DNA of 64,000 nt from Candidatus Bathyarchaeia archaeon (GCA_038868075.1 JAWBXB010000007.1:43666-107665); one strand, 5' to 3'; shown: positions 34,643-44,284, counted from the first letter of the stretch. Program-made: numbers and translations. The notes: a model not told the origin generated them from the sequence alone.

Positions 34643-35461
34643 ATGATGTGGCTTCAATATGCAATCTTCCAGAGGGCAATAATAGGATGTATAGTAACTG
34701 GATTACTCATGGGGCTTATAAGCACATTTGTTGTGAGAATGAGACTTACAGCGATAGGATATTCAATGTCACATAGCGCATTTGCTGGGGCAGCATTAGG
34801 CGTAGCCCTTTCAATGAACCCATTAATTACAGCAATGGTTTTCTCGGCTGTGACGGCATTACTTATAGGTCCAGCTGCGGATAAAGCCAGATTACCCATT
34901 GACACCATAACTAGTATAGCATTCTCGCTTAACATGGCTTTAGCATTCATCTTCTTAACACTCTCACCTCAAGTTGGCTTATCAAGCGAAGTTGCAAGCA
35001 TTATATGGGGGAGCATAGTTGCTATAACTAATAATGATCTAATATATCTAGAGATACTGTTCCTTACAACCCTGACCCTAATATACCTCTTCTGGAAAGA
35101 GCTTTTCGCAATAATGTTTGATAGAAGGATGGCTGAAGCCGATGGAATAAATACAAAACCCTTCATTTACTCCATAATTTTCATTATTGGGATAGTTGTG
35201 GCACTCTCACTAAAACTTATTGGTGGAATACTTGTCTACTCACTTCTATTTAACCCAGCCTCCTCAACCTTACAGTTTTTACATGATATGAAAAAAGTGG
35301 TAATTTTATCGCCGATTATTGGAATGCTATCATGCGTATCTGGTTTTCTCATGTCCCTTATATTTGATGTGCCCGTTGGCGCATGCATAGCCTTAATCTC
35401 AACCCTAATATTTGCTATTTCGGTTGCTCTCTCACCAAAAAGGAGGAGGGTGATAGTATGA
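34643..35461 (+). CDS. Metal ABC transporter permease (ABC-3 family)
   Basis: A 272-residue permease with seven to nine membrane helices. It has the family's MRLTAIGYSMSHSAFAGAALG segment early on, DTITSIAFSLNMALAFIFL, a FDRRMAEADGINTKPFIYS cytoplasmic loop and VALSLKLIGGILVYSLLFNPAS near the end, all typical of ZnuB-like proteins. Starts nine bases after the ATPase gene, and its TGA overlaps the ATG of the binding protein gene. Confidence 0.9.
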   Translation: MMWLQYAIFQRAIIGCIVTGLLMGLISTFVVRMRLTAIGYSMSHSAFAGAALGVALSMNPLITAMVFSAVTALLIGPAADKARLPIDTITSIAFSLNMALAFIFLTLSPQVGLSSEVASIIWGSIVAITNNDLIYLEILFLTTLTLIYLFWKELFAIMFDRRMAEADGINTKPFIYSIIFIIGIVVALSLKLIGGILVYSLLFNPASSTLQFLHDMKKVVILSPIIGMLSCVSGFLMSLIFDVPVGACIALISTLIFAISVALSPKRRRVIV

Positions 35462-36441
35462 GTAACAAAGTATCTAAGATATTTCTGGCGTTACTCCTAG
35501 CATTGACTTCTTCAACCATTGGGTTACATATTAAGCCATCCCTAGCGGAGGAGAAGCCAGTAATTGTGTGCACAACAAATGTCTTAGGCTCAATAGTTAA
35601 GGATTTCATGGGGGAGAATGCTTCTATAACTGTTCTCGTGAACCCAAGCCTATGCCCAGCCGACTATGATATGAAACCAGGGGACATTTATGCCCTCAGT
35701 ATAGCAAAAATATTCTTTTATCATGATATACCCGGGGAGAAACCTTGGCTAGAGAAGTTAATAAATGCTTCCGGAAACGAAAACCTCAAGAAAATTAGGG
35801 TTCCAGGAACGTATAATACTCCTGAGGGCGCCAAAAACTGTATAAGAGTAATTGGTGGAAATCTAAGTGAAATCCTATCGATTGACTTAAGTAATAAAAT
35901 AGAGGAAATGCTAGCTGAAATAGATAGAGTTACAAATGAAATACGTAACAAGGCTCAATCCCTAGGAGTTAGCAGTATTAATGTGATATGTATGAAATGG
36001 CAGAAGACTTTCGTCGAATGGGTTGGCTTTAGAGTTATTGCCACCTTTGATCCGCCTGAAACCCTCTCGGTGAGCGATATAGAAAACCTGGTTAATGCAG
36101 CACGCAACAATAATGTTGCACTGATAATTGATAATCTTCAGGTTAGCACAGAGTTCGGCGCCTCAATAGCCTCAGAAACTGGAGCAGTACATGTTATTCT
36201 AACAAACTTTCCAGGAGCTATACCTGAAACTGAGAATTTAGCGGAAATGTTCCGCTATAATGCTGAACGCCTCTTTGATGGACTAATGAGGTGGAGGATT
36301 ATAAGGGAAACAGAAACCCTTAAAGCTGAGAATGAGAACCTAAAAAACCAAGTAACAATATATCAAGGCCTCTTTGTAGCTATGGCGGTGCTGGCCATAG
36401 CGGAGTCCATAATATTAATTGTAAGGAGAAAAACTTTTTAA
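35458..36441 (+). CDS. Metal ABC transporter substrate-binding protein (ZnuA-like) with C-terminal anchor
   Basis: About 327 residues from the ATG at 35458 (GGAGGAGGG upstream; ATGA overlap with the permease). It has an N-terminal signal helix (FLALLLALTSSTIGL), a cluster A-1/ZnuA-like body (VCTTNVLGSIVKDFMGENASITVLVNP, FYHDIPGEKPWLEKLINA, FDPPETLSVSDIENLVNAAR) and a C-terminal transmembrane helix (LFVAMAVLAIAESIILIV) followed by RRK. The His-rich loop of zinc-specific ZnuA is absent, and the usual first ligand histidine of a GxDxH motif is not evident, which agrees with a metal other than zinc. A short coiled-coil (ETLKAENENLKNQV) precedes the anchor. Confidence 0.85.
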   Translation: MSNKVSKIFLALLLALTSSTIGLHIKPSLAEEKPVIVCTTNVLGSIVKDFMGENASITVLVNPSLCPADYDMKPGDIYALSIAKIFFYHDIPGEKPWLEKLINASGNENLKKIRVPGTYNTPEGAKNCIRVIGGNLSEILSIDLSNKIEEMLAEIDRVTNEIRNKAQSLGVSSINVICMKWQKTFVEWVGFRVIATFDPPETLSVSDIENLVNAARNNNVALIIDNLQVSTEFGASIASETGAVHVILTNFPGAIPETENLAEMFRYNAERLFDGLMRWRIIRETETLKAENENLKNQVTIYQGLFVAMAVLAIAESIILIVRRKTF

Positions 36442-36513
36442 GCCGATTTTGATAGCGCTCTCTTCCCACAAAATTTTTATGTTTATTTAATCCTACCTTC
36501 TTTCCTAATATTA

Positions 36514-36876
36514 GTGGTGATACCGCTGGAAATCAACATAAAACCTACTAGGAGAGTTATTATTTTAGGCTTAGACCGAAGGGAACTGGAGAACCTTGGC
36601 TTCTGCGCCATAACATTTGGCGCAAGCCGACTCTTCTGGGTTAATGGCTATGTACTCTGCCTAGAAGTTTATGAAAAGTCTCTTGAATGTGAGATTGAGG
36701 GGGGCGAATTCTATATAAGTCATCTATGTTATGCGCCCCTCCCAAAATATAACAAAATTTTAGAGGTTGAGAGAGGCACCCAGATACCGATAGTAAATGC
36801 TTCAGACATGCAAATTTATAGAGAAATAATTAACGCTATATTAAAATTTGAACTTGAGAAAGAAGCCCGAGAATAA
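36514..36876 (+). CDS. Hypothetical protein (120 aa)
   Basis: A 120-residue, mixed alpha/beta soluble protein starting with GTG at 36514. Protein-like features are LEINIKPTRRVIILGLDRRE, a cysteine-bearing ENLGFCAITFGASRLFWVNGYVLCLEVYE and a charged C-terminal helix (AILKFELEKEARE). No family recognised. It is in the same direction as the metal importer, 72 bases downstream. Confidence 0.55.
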   Translation: MVIPLEINIKPTRRVIILGLDRRELENLGFCAITFGASRLFWVNGYVLCLEVYEKSLECEIEGGEFYISHLCYAPLPKYNKILEVERGTQIPIVNASDMQIYREIINAILKFELEKEARE

Positions 36877-36899
36877 TTTTCTGTAAATGTTCAAGCTAC

Positions 36900-37340
36900 T
36901 CAATAAATCAAAAGGTTTTCATCCCACATTTTTATTAATTTGTCACATTCACTTTTAACGTCCTTTTTTCGGCTCTTTTCCCTTAATTTTCTCAGGAATT
37001 CTATGCGTTTTTCGAATGATTTGAGTTCAATTATGCCTTCATGAGGGTACAGCCCTTCGGTTTGCATCTGCATGTAATATGCCTCCTGTATGAATCTACC
37101 AGCAGCATCAATCGGATTTTCAACAGCATATTTATTCGCCCATATAGTTGCCTCAGAAACCCTTAGCTGCGTTAAACCATCAATCTCCTTTATACAACGA
37201 ATATAAGTTCTTAAAAAATCATAGTAACCAGCTGTTTTAACGAGCATAATAGCCCGGCGAACTTTTTCTTTAAAATCCCGACTTCCTTCGATTTTCAGGC
37301 GGCGACCTCTGATAAAGCTGCTCATCCCCTTCAGCTCCAT
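36900..37340 (-). CDS. Hypothetical protein (146 aa)
   Basis: A 146-residue, highly charged, mostly helical protein (RRLKIEGSRDFKEKVRRAIM, then a C-terminal basic coiled-coil-like segment RIEFLRKLREKSRKKD). It contains a Tyr/Met-rich patch (EAYYMQMQTEGLYPHEG). No family recognised. It converges on the preceding gene and precedes nothing in the same direction. Confidence 0.55.
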   Translation of the reverse strand: MELKGMSSFIRGRRLKIEGSRDFKEKVRRAIMLVKTAGYYDFLRTYIRCIKEIDGLTQLRVSEATIWANKYAVENPIDAAGRFIQEAYYMQMQTEGLYPHEGIIELKSFEKRIEFLRKLREKSRKKDVKSECDKLIKMWDENLLIY

Positions 37341-37369
37341 TAATCCATCTTGATAATGAAAGTGAGATA

Positions 37370-37561
37370 TTATCCAGATTTACGTATAATGATTATAGGC
37401 ACGATTATCATTAGCAAAGCTATAATCAACGATACTAATACGAGTATTAATGTAGCTGAGCCAGTTATATCATTCCATGCAAAAACTAGGGATAAAAAGA
37501 TTAGTACTAATAGGGTGTATCCCATATTCATTATTGACCTAAGTATTGTTTCAGAGCTCAT
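37370..37561 (-). CDS. Small two-span membrane protein (63 aa)
   Basis: A 63-residue protein with two membrane helices (about residues 11-28 and 36-59) separated by a short polar turn (AWNDITGS) and ending in IIRKSG. The strong hydrophobic pattern and ATG start support a real gene; no family recognised. Upstream on the minus strand is a 215-base gap to the peptide-binding protein gene. Confidence 0.5.
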   Translation of the reverse strand: MSSETILRSIMNMGYTLLVLIFLSLVFAWNDITGSATLILVLVSLIIALLMIIVPIIIIRKSG

Positions 37562-37776
37562 TACTTATTCTCTTCTATAATAGATCGGGACATACTTAAA
37601 TATAAAACAATTATTCTTTCAAGATCAATCTTATATTATTTATCCAAAATTGTTATCTGGTGAAAAAGGCTTTAGAGATAAAGAAGAGATTATATGTGAA
37701 ATGCGAATTATTAACAGTTCTTAGTGCTTAGCCAAAAACAAAAATAAATAAGAGGGGAAATTTAGTGTTTTATTCC

Positions 37777-40047
37777 TTATGCTGTTTTCTTTCTCGAGCC
37801 TATAAACCATCCTGCCGCCACACCAACAATCAGCGCCACTATACCCGCGCCAGCAACACTAGCGATATCCATTGTAGGAACTTCTCTCGTCACAGTTGTA
37901 GCAGTCGTCACAGTTGTAGCAGTCGTCACAGTTGTAGCAGTCGTCACAGTTGTAGCAGTCGTCACAGTTGCGGTTTTAGTTACTGTTCGCATGGGCAGGT
38001 ACTTCGCTAATCGTAAGAGTTGTGGAGGTACTTCAATAATAGAGAGGAACTCTACAATGTCAAAAATGCCTTCTTGGACCTCTGGCGGCAGTAATTCCCA
38101 TGGTAGTTTAATAGGTCCTGTAGGCGGCCATTGCGGTCTTGTTGGCGGTTGTATTAATCCAAATGCAATCCAATAATTTGTTGGATAGATCCATGAAATA
38201 AATACTGCGCTTGATCTATCATAGTATGGAAATCTTGATCCAGCTATTTCAAACCAGCTTACCGGCTCGCCTAGATAATCGAATATATTTATCTCCTTTA
38301 TATTGAAGTGGAAGGCTCTTCTAACTGCCCATAAAGAGACTGTCGGCAAGTAGTAATTATACCACCACGTTACCTTGGCTATCGCATCCATCCATTTATC
38401 GGTGCCAGGTACAGCTGATACTACGATCTCACGCTCATAATTTGGACATACATATATGGTTGTTCCATTAGGTAATGGAACAGGCCATGTCCAATTAAGC
38501 ATTACTGCGGTGGGAGCCACACCATAGAGCATTCCCCACAAACCATCCGGCAACATACATAATGATTCATAGCCCGAGGCAGACCAAGTAACCAGAACAT
38601 CATAATCTCCCGCTCCCACCCTTGTCCAGTAAACGGAGAGATCCACAACAACTAATTCGCCCTTAATACCATGCGTCTCCAATTGTGAAATAATATTTAG
38701 TCCTAGCGCCTGCCAGATTACACCATATGCCGTAGTTATTAAGAACTCGATTTTGACTTCTCGCCCGTCGGGTGTACGCCAATAGCCATCACTACCCCTA
38801 TAGAACCCAGCTCTCTCTAGTAAATTATATGCCTCTGTTGGATTGTATGTCCAATTACGCAAGTTTTCAACTATCCAATCTGGGAAGAACACGGTACTCG
38901 ATATGGATGTTGGATAATCGGTATATGGCACACATAGTGGCGGATGGGCATTAGCAGATTCTACTCTATCTATTAGCATCGCTAATGCCTGCCTAAACTC
39001 TGTAATATTATATGGATATCTATTAATATTGAATACTAGACCGTGAACCTCAAAGTTCCATGCATAAATAACCTTTATATCCTCAGATTCCTCCTGTATC
39101 ATCGCAATCATTTCAACTGGGAACCCAGGCATACCGATTAGATCATTGCCTTGAATAATTTCGCTTATTAAAGCTTCCTCTGAACCTACAAAGGTATAGC
39201 GTATCTCATCCCATGGGATTTCATTGGCATATCTCCAGCCAGGATTCTTTCTTAGAATCATTCCCGCAGGAGTTAAAGTAGTGGCATCTAGCCAGAAGGG
39301 GCCATTACACCATGGTGCATCTACTTGAACTGCTCTAATCTCATCTTGTAATTGTGTTAGATCAAATACTTCAGGAACCTTATCGGCAGGTATATCTTTA
39401 ACCATTTCAGCATATCGCCCGAATACTTCATAGGGTGATGTGATCTGCAGATGCCAGCCAAATATCGAGAAGACGGAGTAGTAATAAAAGAACGATGTAT
39501 AATTATAGAATTCTTTCCTTTCAGGATTATCCGCATACGGACTCTCTAAAACCCATGATCGATACACCTTGCTGAAATAGAATCTTACCGTAAAATCGTC
39601 AACGATTTCGACCTCTTCTAAATACGGAACATAATTCCTCATAATCTTCCAGTAAATGGTATAATGGGTCCAAACATCTCTAGCATCCACAGGCCTAACT
39701 AATTCCCCTCCATGAACCCAGTAAATATCTCCCCAAAGTTCTATTTCAGCATACATTTCCTCAGGATTAAATGTTGCTTTCTTAGCTAGAGCAGGAATGT
39801 AAATCTGCTTATTTGTCACAAAATAGAATAATGGTGTTACTGTAAGATATCCCCACATCCACTCTATTAACAAAATGTTGCCAGAGGCCCATGGATTAAA
39901 GCTGACGACGTATGGGAGAGTATATATTATTGTTCTACGCAGTATTTTTGGTTCTTGAGCCATAATCTTGCTTGAAGCCGATGTTAGGAGGAAAGATGCT
40001 AGCAAAATTATTACTACCATAATTGACAGTAACCTAGAGTTTCTCAT
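37777..40047 (-). CDS. Peptide-type ABC transporter substrate-binding protein with C-terminal anchor
   Basis: A 756-residue SBP_bac_5 (DppA/OppA) family protein, last gene of its importer operon. It has a signal peptide (MVVIILLASFLLTSASSKIMA), the family's VSFNPWASGN start of the mature part, LRKNPGWRYANEIPWDEIRYTFVGSEEALISEI, FNINRYPYNITEFRQALAMLIDR and AYNLLERAGFYRGSDGYWR. Near the C-terminus a tandem TTATTV repeat (spacer or glycosylated stalk) leads to a membrane helix (GAGIVALIVGVAAGWFIG) and RKK. This stalk-plus-anchor layout is known from archaeal binding proteins. The substrate may be a peptide or a sugar. Confidence 0.88.
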   Translation of the reverse strand: MRNSRLLSIMVVIILLASFLLTSASSKIMAQEPKILRRTIIYTLPYVVSFNPWASGNILLIEWMWGYLTVTPLFYFVTNKQIYIPALAKKATFNPEEMYAEIELWGDIYWVHGGELVRPVDARDVWTHYTIYWKIMRNYVPYLEEVEIVDDFTVRFYFSKVYRSWVLESPYADNPERKEFYNYTSFFYYYSVFSIFGWHLQITSPYEVFGRYAEMVKDIPADKVPEVFDLTQLQDEIRAVQVDAPWCNGPFWLDATTLTPAGMILRKNPGWRYANEIPWDEIRYTFVGSEEALISEIIQGNDLIGMPGFPVEMIAMIQEESEDIKVIYAWNFEVHGLVFNINRYPYNITEFRQALAMLIDRVESANAHPPLCVPYTDYPTSISSTVFFPDWIVENLRNWTYNPTEAYNLLERAGFYRGSDGYWRTPDGREVKIEFLITTAYGVIWQALGLNIISQLETHGIKGELVVVDLSVYWTRVGAGDYDVLVTWSASGYESLCMLPDGLWGMLYGVAPTAVMLNWTWPVPLPNGTTIYVCPNYEREIVVSAVPGTDKWMDAIAKVTWWYNYYLPTVSLWAVRRAFHFNIKEINIFDYLGEPVSWFEIAGSRFPYYDRSSAVFISWIYPTNYWIAFGLIQPPTRPQWPPTGPIKLPWELLPPEVQEGIFDIVEFLSIIEVPPQLLRLAKYLPMRTVTKTATVTTATTVTTATTVTTATTVTTATTVTREVPTMDIASVAGAGIVALIVGVAAGWFIGSRKKTA
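37889..37970 (-). repeat. 18-bp tandem repeat encoding the TTATTV stalk
   Basis: Four nearly perfect copies of an 18-base unit (GTCACAGTTGTAGCAGTC on the plus strand) plus a partial copy, in frame within the binding-protein gene. Each unit encodes six residues, threonine-rich, just before the C-terminal membrane anchor. Copy number is likely to vary by slippage. Confidence 0.9.
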
Positions 40048-40157
40048 ACCTTATAACTTCCCCCTAATCTTTTAGATTAAAGATAATTCATATTTAAGAG
40101 TTTCGCCACCAATAAATCTAAAATTGCGAATCATGTAAAATGGATGGATAGATATAT

Positions 40158-41129
40158 TTAGTATAGGTAACATGCTACTCTATGTGTAGAACTTATATTC
40201 TTTAAGGCTGGTTCTTCTTTATTACATGGGTCAAACGCAAATGGACATCTATCAGATAGTGGACATCCAGGCGGCCTATTTATTGGGGATGGAGGCGGAG
40301 CTTCTTTCAGAAGAATACTCCGCTCGGTTCGGTATTTTGGGTCTGCTACTGGCATTGCATGCATTAATGCCCTAGTATAGGGATGGAGTGGTTCACTCAA
40401 TAAGTCCTTGAGTGTTCCCTGCTCCATTATTTTCCCTAGATACATGACTGCAACTGTTGGATTGGGACCGAAAAACTGCATTAGGCTTATTTCATGCGTA
40501 ATGAATACTAGGGATATGTTGGTTTTAATGATGGCGTCTCTTAGTGTGCTCATAATTCCACTTTTTAGTGATGCATCAAGCATTGTTGTTGGTTCATCCG
40601 CAACTACGTATGTTGGTTTAACTACAAGCGCTCTAGCTATGTTAATTCTTTGTCTTTCACCTCCACTCAATTGTGGTGAATAAAAGTTCAGGTATCTTTC
40701 TGGCGGAGTTAAGCCAACGTTCGTCATGAGTTCATGAATTATTTCCATTGCTTCATGCTTATCTCTAGCCAGCTTATGGTATAATGTTGGTTCCATTAAA
40801 AGCTGTTTAACTGTTTTAAATGGATTTAAACTGGCATATGGATCCTGCGGGATATATTGGAATAGGCGCCTGTACTCTTTCTTCTTAGCTAACTTAAAGA
40901 TGTCTTTTCCCTCATATAATACTTCTCCCACGGTTGGCTTTAGTAGAGCTAAAGTTATTTTACCTAAGGTTGTTTTCCCAGAACCGCTTTCGCCAACTAG
41001 CCCTATAATTGACGATTTTGGTATCTCAAGATTAATATCTTTTAATGCATAGAACTCTATTGATCTAAGCCCTTTTCTAATGCTAAATTTTCTCGATACA
41101 TTTTTAACTGTAATCAAGGAATCCGTCAT
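40158..41129 (-). CDS. Peptide ABC transporter ATP-binding protein, OppF/DppF type
   Basis: A 323-residue ATPase. Walker A GESGSGKTTLGK, signature QLSGGERQRINIARALV, Walker B YVVADEPTTMLDAS and the C-terminal oligopeptide-transporter domain with CPLSDRCPFAFDPCNKEEPAL, whose four cysteines bind an iron-sulfur cluster in DppD/F-like proteins. Cotranscribed with the OppD gene seven bases upstream. Confidence 0.92.
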   Translation of the reverse strand: MTDSLITVKNVSRKFSIRKGLRSIEFYALKDINLEIPKSSIIGLVGESGSGKTTLGKITLALLKPTVGEVLYEGKDIFKLAKKKEYRRLFQYIPQDPYASLNPFKTVKQLLMEPTLYHKLARDKHEAMEIIHELMTNVGLTPPERYLNFYSPQLSGGERQRINIARALVVKPTYVVADEPTTMLDASLKSGIMSTLRDAIIKTNISLVFITHEISLMQFFGPNPTVAVMYLGKIMEQGTLKDLLSEPLHPYTRALMHAMPVADPKYRTERSILLKEAPPPSPINRPPGCPLSDRCPFAFDPCNKEEPALKNISSTHRVACYLY

Positions 41130-41135
41130 ATAGGA

Positions 41136-42146
41136 TCACGCCCTCCAAGAACTTGTATATATGTGGCAAGCCACACGCCTATTTTTCTCAATATTCGTAA
41201 GGGAGGGTTCCTTTAAAATGCATATATTGCTTGCATAGGGGCATCTGGGATGAAAAGAGCACCCGCTCGGCAAATTCCTATAATCAATGGATGCACCAGG
41301 TATTGGTTTAGGCAGTTTATCAAACTCCCCAAGCTTTGGTACAGCTTCAAGTAGGAGCTTAGTGTATGGATGTAATGGATTATAGAAAATGTCCTCTACA
41401 CCGCCTTCCTCAACAATTTTGCCAGCATATATCACTGCAACTCTATCTGAAAGATCAGCGACTAATGCTATATCATGAGTTATTAAAACATATGTTAGAT
41501 TAAAGATTTCACGCAACTTCTTAAGTAGATCAAGTATTGCCCTCTGCGTTAAAACATCTAAAGCTGTCGTAGGCTCATCAAGAATAAGTATTTTTGGGTT
41601 CAATAGCAGGGCTAAAGCTATTACAACACGCTGTTTCATCCCCCCGCTTAATTCTACCGTAAACATCTTCAATACGCTATCTGGATCCAATTTAACGGCT
41701 TCCAGAAGCTCCCGCGCCCTTTCCATTATTTTAGACGAATCCGAGAGTCCATGAGCTTTAGCTGTTTCAATAAAGTGATCCCTAACTCTAAGGGTTGGAT
41801 TTAGAGAGTTCAACGCGCTCTGAAAAACCATTGATAATTCTTTCCATCGTATCAGTTTAGAGTATTCGGTTAGAGAGAGTTTAAGTATGTCCACTTCTCT
41901 ATTACCTATCCCATAATAAATGGCAGAACTATTCTGCGATATTGTTCCATCCTCCGAGAGAATCCTCATAATTGCTCTAGCTAAAGTTGTTTTCCCAGAA
42001 CCGCTTTCCCCTATAATACCCAATGTTTCTCTCCCATATATTTTAAAGTTAACATCACGAACGGTTGGAACCCCAAGAAAGTCAACTCGGAGATTCTTAA
42101 CATCTAGAAGAATTTCATCCACGACGATATCACCCCCTCCCTTCAA
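41136..42146 (-). CDS. Peptide ABC transporter ATP-binding protein, OppD/DppD type
   Basis: A 336-residue ATPase, partner of the OppF-type subunit. Walker A GESGSGKTTLARAI, signature ELSGGMKQRVVIALALL, Walker B ILILDEPTTALDVLTQ, then the C-terminal CSFHPRCPYASNIC cluster motif followed by RRVACHIY. Its start overlaps the OppC-type gene by 17 bases, so translation is likely coupled. Several ATG or GTG codons lie within the first 10 codons; MDEILLDVKNLRVDF is an alternative reading for the start. Confidence 0.92.
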   Translation of the reverse strand: MKGGGDIVVDEILLDVKNLRVDFLGVPTVRDVNFKIYGRETLGIIGESGSGKTTLARAIMRILSEDGTISQNSSAIYYGIGNREVDILKLSLTEYSKLIRWKELSMVFQSALNSLNPTLRVRDHFIETAKAHGLSDSSKIMERARELLEAVKLDPDSVLKMFTVELSGGMKQRVVIALALLLNPKILILDEPTTALDVLTQRAILDLLKKLREIFNLTYVLITHDIALVADLSDRVAVIYAGKIVEEGGVEDIFYNPLHPYTKLLLEAVPKLGEFDKLPKPIPGASIDYRNLPSGCSFHPRCPYASNICILKEPSLTNIEKNRRVACHIYTSSWRA

Positions 42147-43086
42147 TCTCCCCTATAAGTCTCACCCTTAGTACTGGATTAAACAATTCCTCAACAATTT
42201 CTGAAATATTCACTAATGCAACTTGGATCAGTATCATCATTATTGTCGGCAACCAAAATCCTAATTGCGCTTTACCACCTCTTATAAGTCCTAATGCACC
42301 AAGATATGATAGAGCTTGGTTCAATTGTACACTCCAATTTGTAACATCTACTGGAAAGAGTCCTAGAAAAGCTATGCCGAAATATCCTGAAATCGCTGAA
42401 ACCGTGGACATTATCAGGCTCATGAAAATAAATGGCATAAGATATCTCATTATATCGTCAAATATTATTTTCCATGTTCCAAAGCCCATGGCTCTGGCAA
42501 CTAAGATTACTTCCCTTTTCTTAAGGGAAAGAACTTGAGATCTTGCTGAGCGAGCTAGCCAAGCCCATGCTGTTATACTAAGTATTGCCGCTATTATAAA
42601 GGGATTCCTTTTTAGATCCGTAGGTAATACTGCAGCGAATATTAATGCGAGAAAAACTGATGGAATACATAGAGCCACATCCATCAAGATGCTTGCTATA
42701 GAGTCCCATAAGCCACCTATATATCCGGCTGAGAGACCTATAACTAAACCTATCCCTATAGTAAATAGTCCAGAAAGGAGAGCAATCGCAAGCGCTGAAG
42801 GTATCCCCCATATTAAGCATAGTAAAAGTGGCCTCCCAGTAAATTCTGTGCCAAAAATATACCACGGGAAATCATTAAGTGAGGGGGGCGCATACATGTT
42901 TTCCCACCCGGATTTAGCAGGGGGCAATTTAGGTATTAGCCCAGTTACGGCAAGTATTGCTGGTATAATATATACTATTAGCAGTATCATGAAGCCCACG
43001 AATGCTTTCTTTCTTCTCCAGAGGACTTTGAAGAAGAATAAAGTCTGCCGTCGAGTTATATCATATATACTATATATAAATGACAT
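42130..43086 (-). CDS. Peptide ABC transporter permease, OppC/DppC type
   Basis: A 318-residue permease with an N-terminal helix and a five-helix core. The conserved cytoplasmic loop is VLSLKKREVILVARAMGFGTWKIIFDDIMRYLMPFIF. GKAQLGFWLPT replaces the usual ATWPWW-like region near the C-terminus. It is the second gene of the operon, 21 bases after the OppB-type gene. Confidence 0.9.
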   Translation of the reverse strand: MSFIYSIYDITRRQTLFFFKVLWRRKKAFVGFMILLIVYIIPAILAVTGLIPKLPPAKSGWENMYAPPSLNDFPWYIFGTEFTGRPLLLCLIWGIPSALAIALLSGLFTIGIGLVIGLSAGYIGGLWDSIASILMDVALCIPSVFLALIFAAVLPTDLKRNPFIIAAILSITAWAWLARSARSQVLSLKKREVILVARAMGFGTWKIIFDDIMRYLMPFIFMSLIMSTVSAISGYFGIAFLGLFPVDVTNWSVQLNQALSYLGALGLIRGGKAQLGFWLPTIMMILIQVALVNISEIVEELFNPVLRVRLIGEIEGRG

Positions 43087-43107
43087 TTACGAGGGACCCC
43101 CTTGCTA

Positions 43108-44103
43108 TCATGTCTCTTCACTCACCCTTGCACGTGGATCTATGAATCCATATGTTAGGTCTGTGAATAAGTTGCCGAATACTATTGCGGTAATAACTAT
43201 AATATAGCAGCCCATCATCAGCGAATAATCTCTCACGTTTATCGCTGTAGTTAACAAAGAACCGATACCTGGAAGTACAAAGCGGCTTTCAATCCATACT
43301 GTGCCTACAAGCAACGTTGCAAGCGTCGGGGCTATCTGAGTATATATTGGGAGTATAGAGTTTTTAGCTACATATGAGGTTAAAATTCTCCTACTTGGTA
43401 TGCCTCTCGCCCTAGCGTAAACCACGTAGTCTTCATGTAACACTGATACAGCCATAGCCATCATGCTTAAAGTCCAGCCGGGAAAAGATGTGAGGACAAA
43501 TACTATTACTGGTAGCGTGTAGTGCCAGAGGACGCCGCCAATAAAGGGTAGAGATAGACCCGGTTGTACCCAACCCGGATATGCGCCTGAAGGTGGAAAT
43601 ATTCTATAGCCTATAGCCAGATATACATGCAATATTACGGCCAATAACCATGCTGGAATTGATCTCAGAACAGAGAAAATTGCGCGTAATGCGGAATTCA
43701 ATATCGAAATATGCCTATAATATGCCATTAAGAGTCCAAGAAAGACCCCTATAAGAACAGTCCATGCAAGTGACCATGCAGCGTAAAATATGGACCATGG
43801 AAGCATCCTACCTATTAAATTGGTGACTGGAATCCTCCAGTTTATTGATATCCCTAGGTCTCCTCTAAACATGTTGGCATATAATTTTAGGATGGAATAC
43901 CAGACGGGCTCCTCTGGTAAGATACCTATATACATTTGCACCATCCTTTTAGCATCCTCAATGGAGTAGCCTTGCGCTCTAAAAGAGGCAAAAAGTATCA
44001 TTGCAGGATCTCCTGGCGACAATCTTATTAATGCAAATGTGAAAGCGACTGCGAGAAACCATGCAGCTAAAGAATAGATAGCCCTCTTAACATACCACCT
44101 CAA
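43108..44103 (-). CDS. Peptide ABC transporter permease, OppB/DppB type
   Basis: A 331-residue permease: N-terminal helix (FTFALIRLSPGDPAMI), a periplasmic region, then the core with VLHEDYVVYARARGIPSRRILTSYVAKNSILPI (EAA loop) and VWIESRFVLPGIGSLLTTAINVRDYSLMMGC. The LSPGDP motif is diagnostic for OppB. It begins with TTG at 44103 and is the first gene of the five-gene operon. Confidence 0.9.
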   Translation of the reverse strand: MRWYVKRAIYSLAAWFLAVAFTFALIRLSPGDPAMILFASFRAQGYSIEDAKRMVQMYIGILPEEPVWYSILKLYANMFRGDLGISINWRIPVTNLIGRMLPWSIFYAAWSLAWTVLIGVFLGLLMAYYRHISILNSALRAIFSVLRSIPAWLLAVILHVYLAIGYRIFPPSGAYPGWVQPGLSLPFIGGVLWHYTLPVIVFVLTSFPGWTLSMMAMAVSVLHEDYVVYARARGIPSRRILTSYVAKNSILPIYTQIAPTLATLLVGTVWIESRFVLPGIGSLLTTAINVRDYSLMMGCYIIVITAIVFGNLFTDLTYGFIDPRARVSEET

Positions 44104-44284
44104 TAATCTTCACCAATAAAATCTTCTTTAAAAAAGAATATTTTTACCCATTTAAAAACTTTAGCTTGTATGGAGATGAAAGGAGATCTTATTGACGATC
44201 TTTACACATCTAACAAGCGGAACAATGAAGAAGCCGCTTAGCCATTCTTATTCTCCTAATTAGATAATGGTTGAGGTCTAGAGG

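Noticed and set aside
33902-36441. Calling the ABC-3 system a zinc importer
   Set aside because: Family membership alone cannot fix the metal; the binding protein lacks a His-rich loop and the promoter has a NikR-type operator, so nickel is favoured.
37889-37970. Regularly spaced repeats that could suggest a CRISPR array
   Set aside because: The unit is 18 bases with no unique spacers, stays in frame inside a binding-protein gene and encodes a simple Thr-rich stalk.
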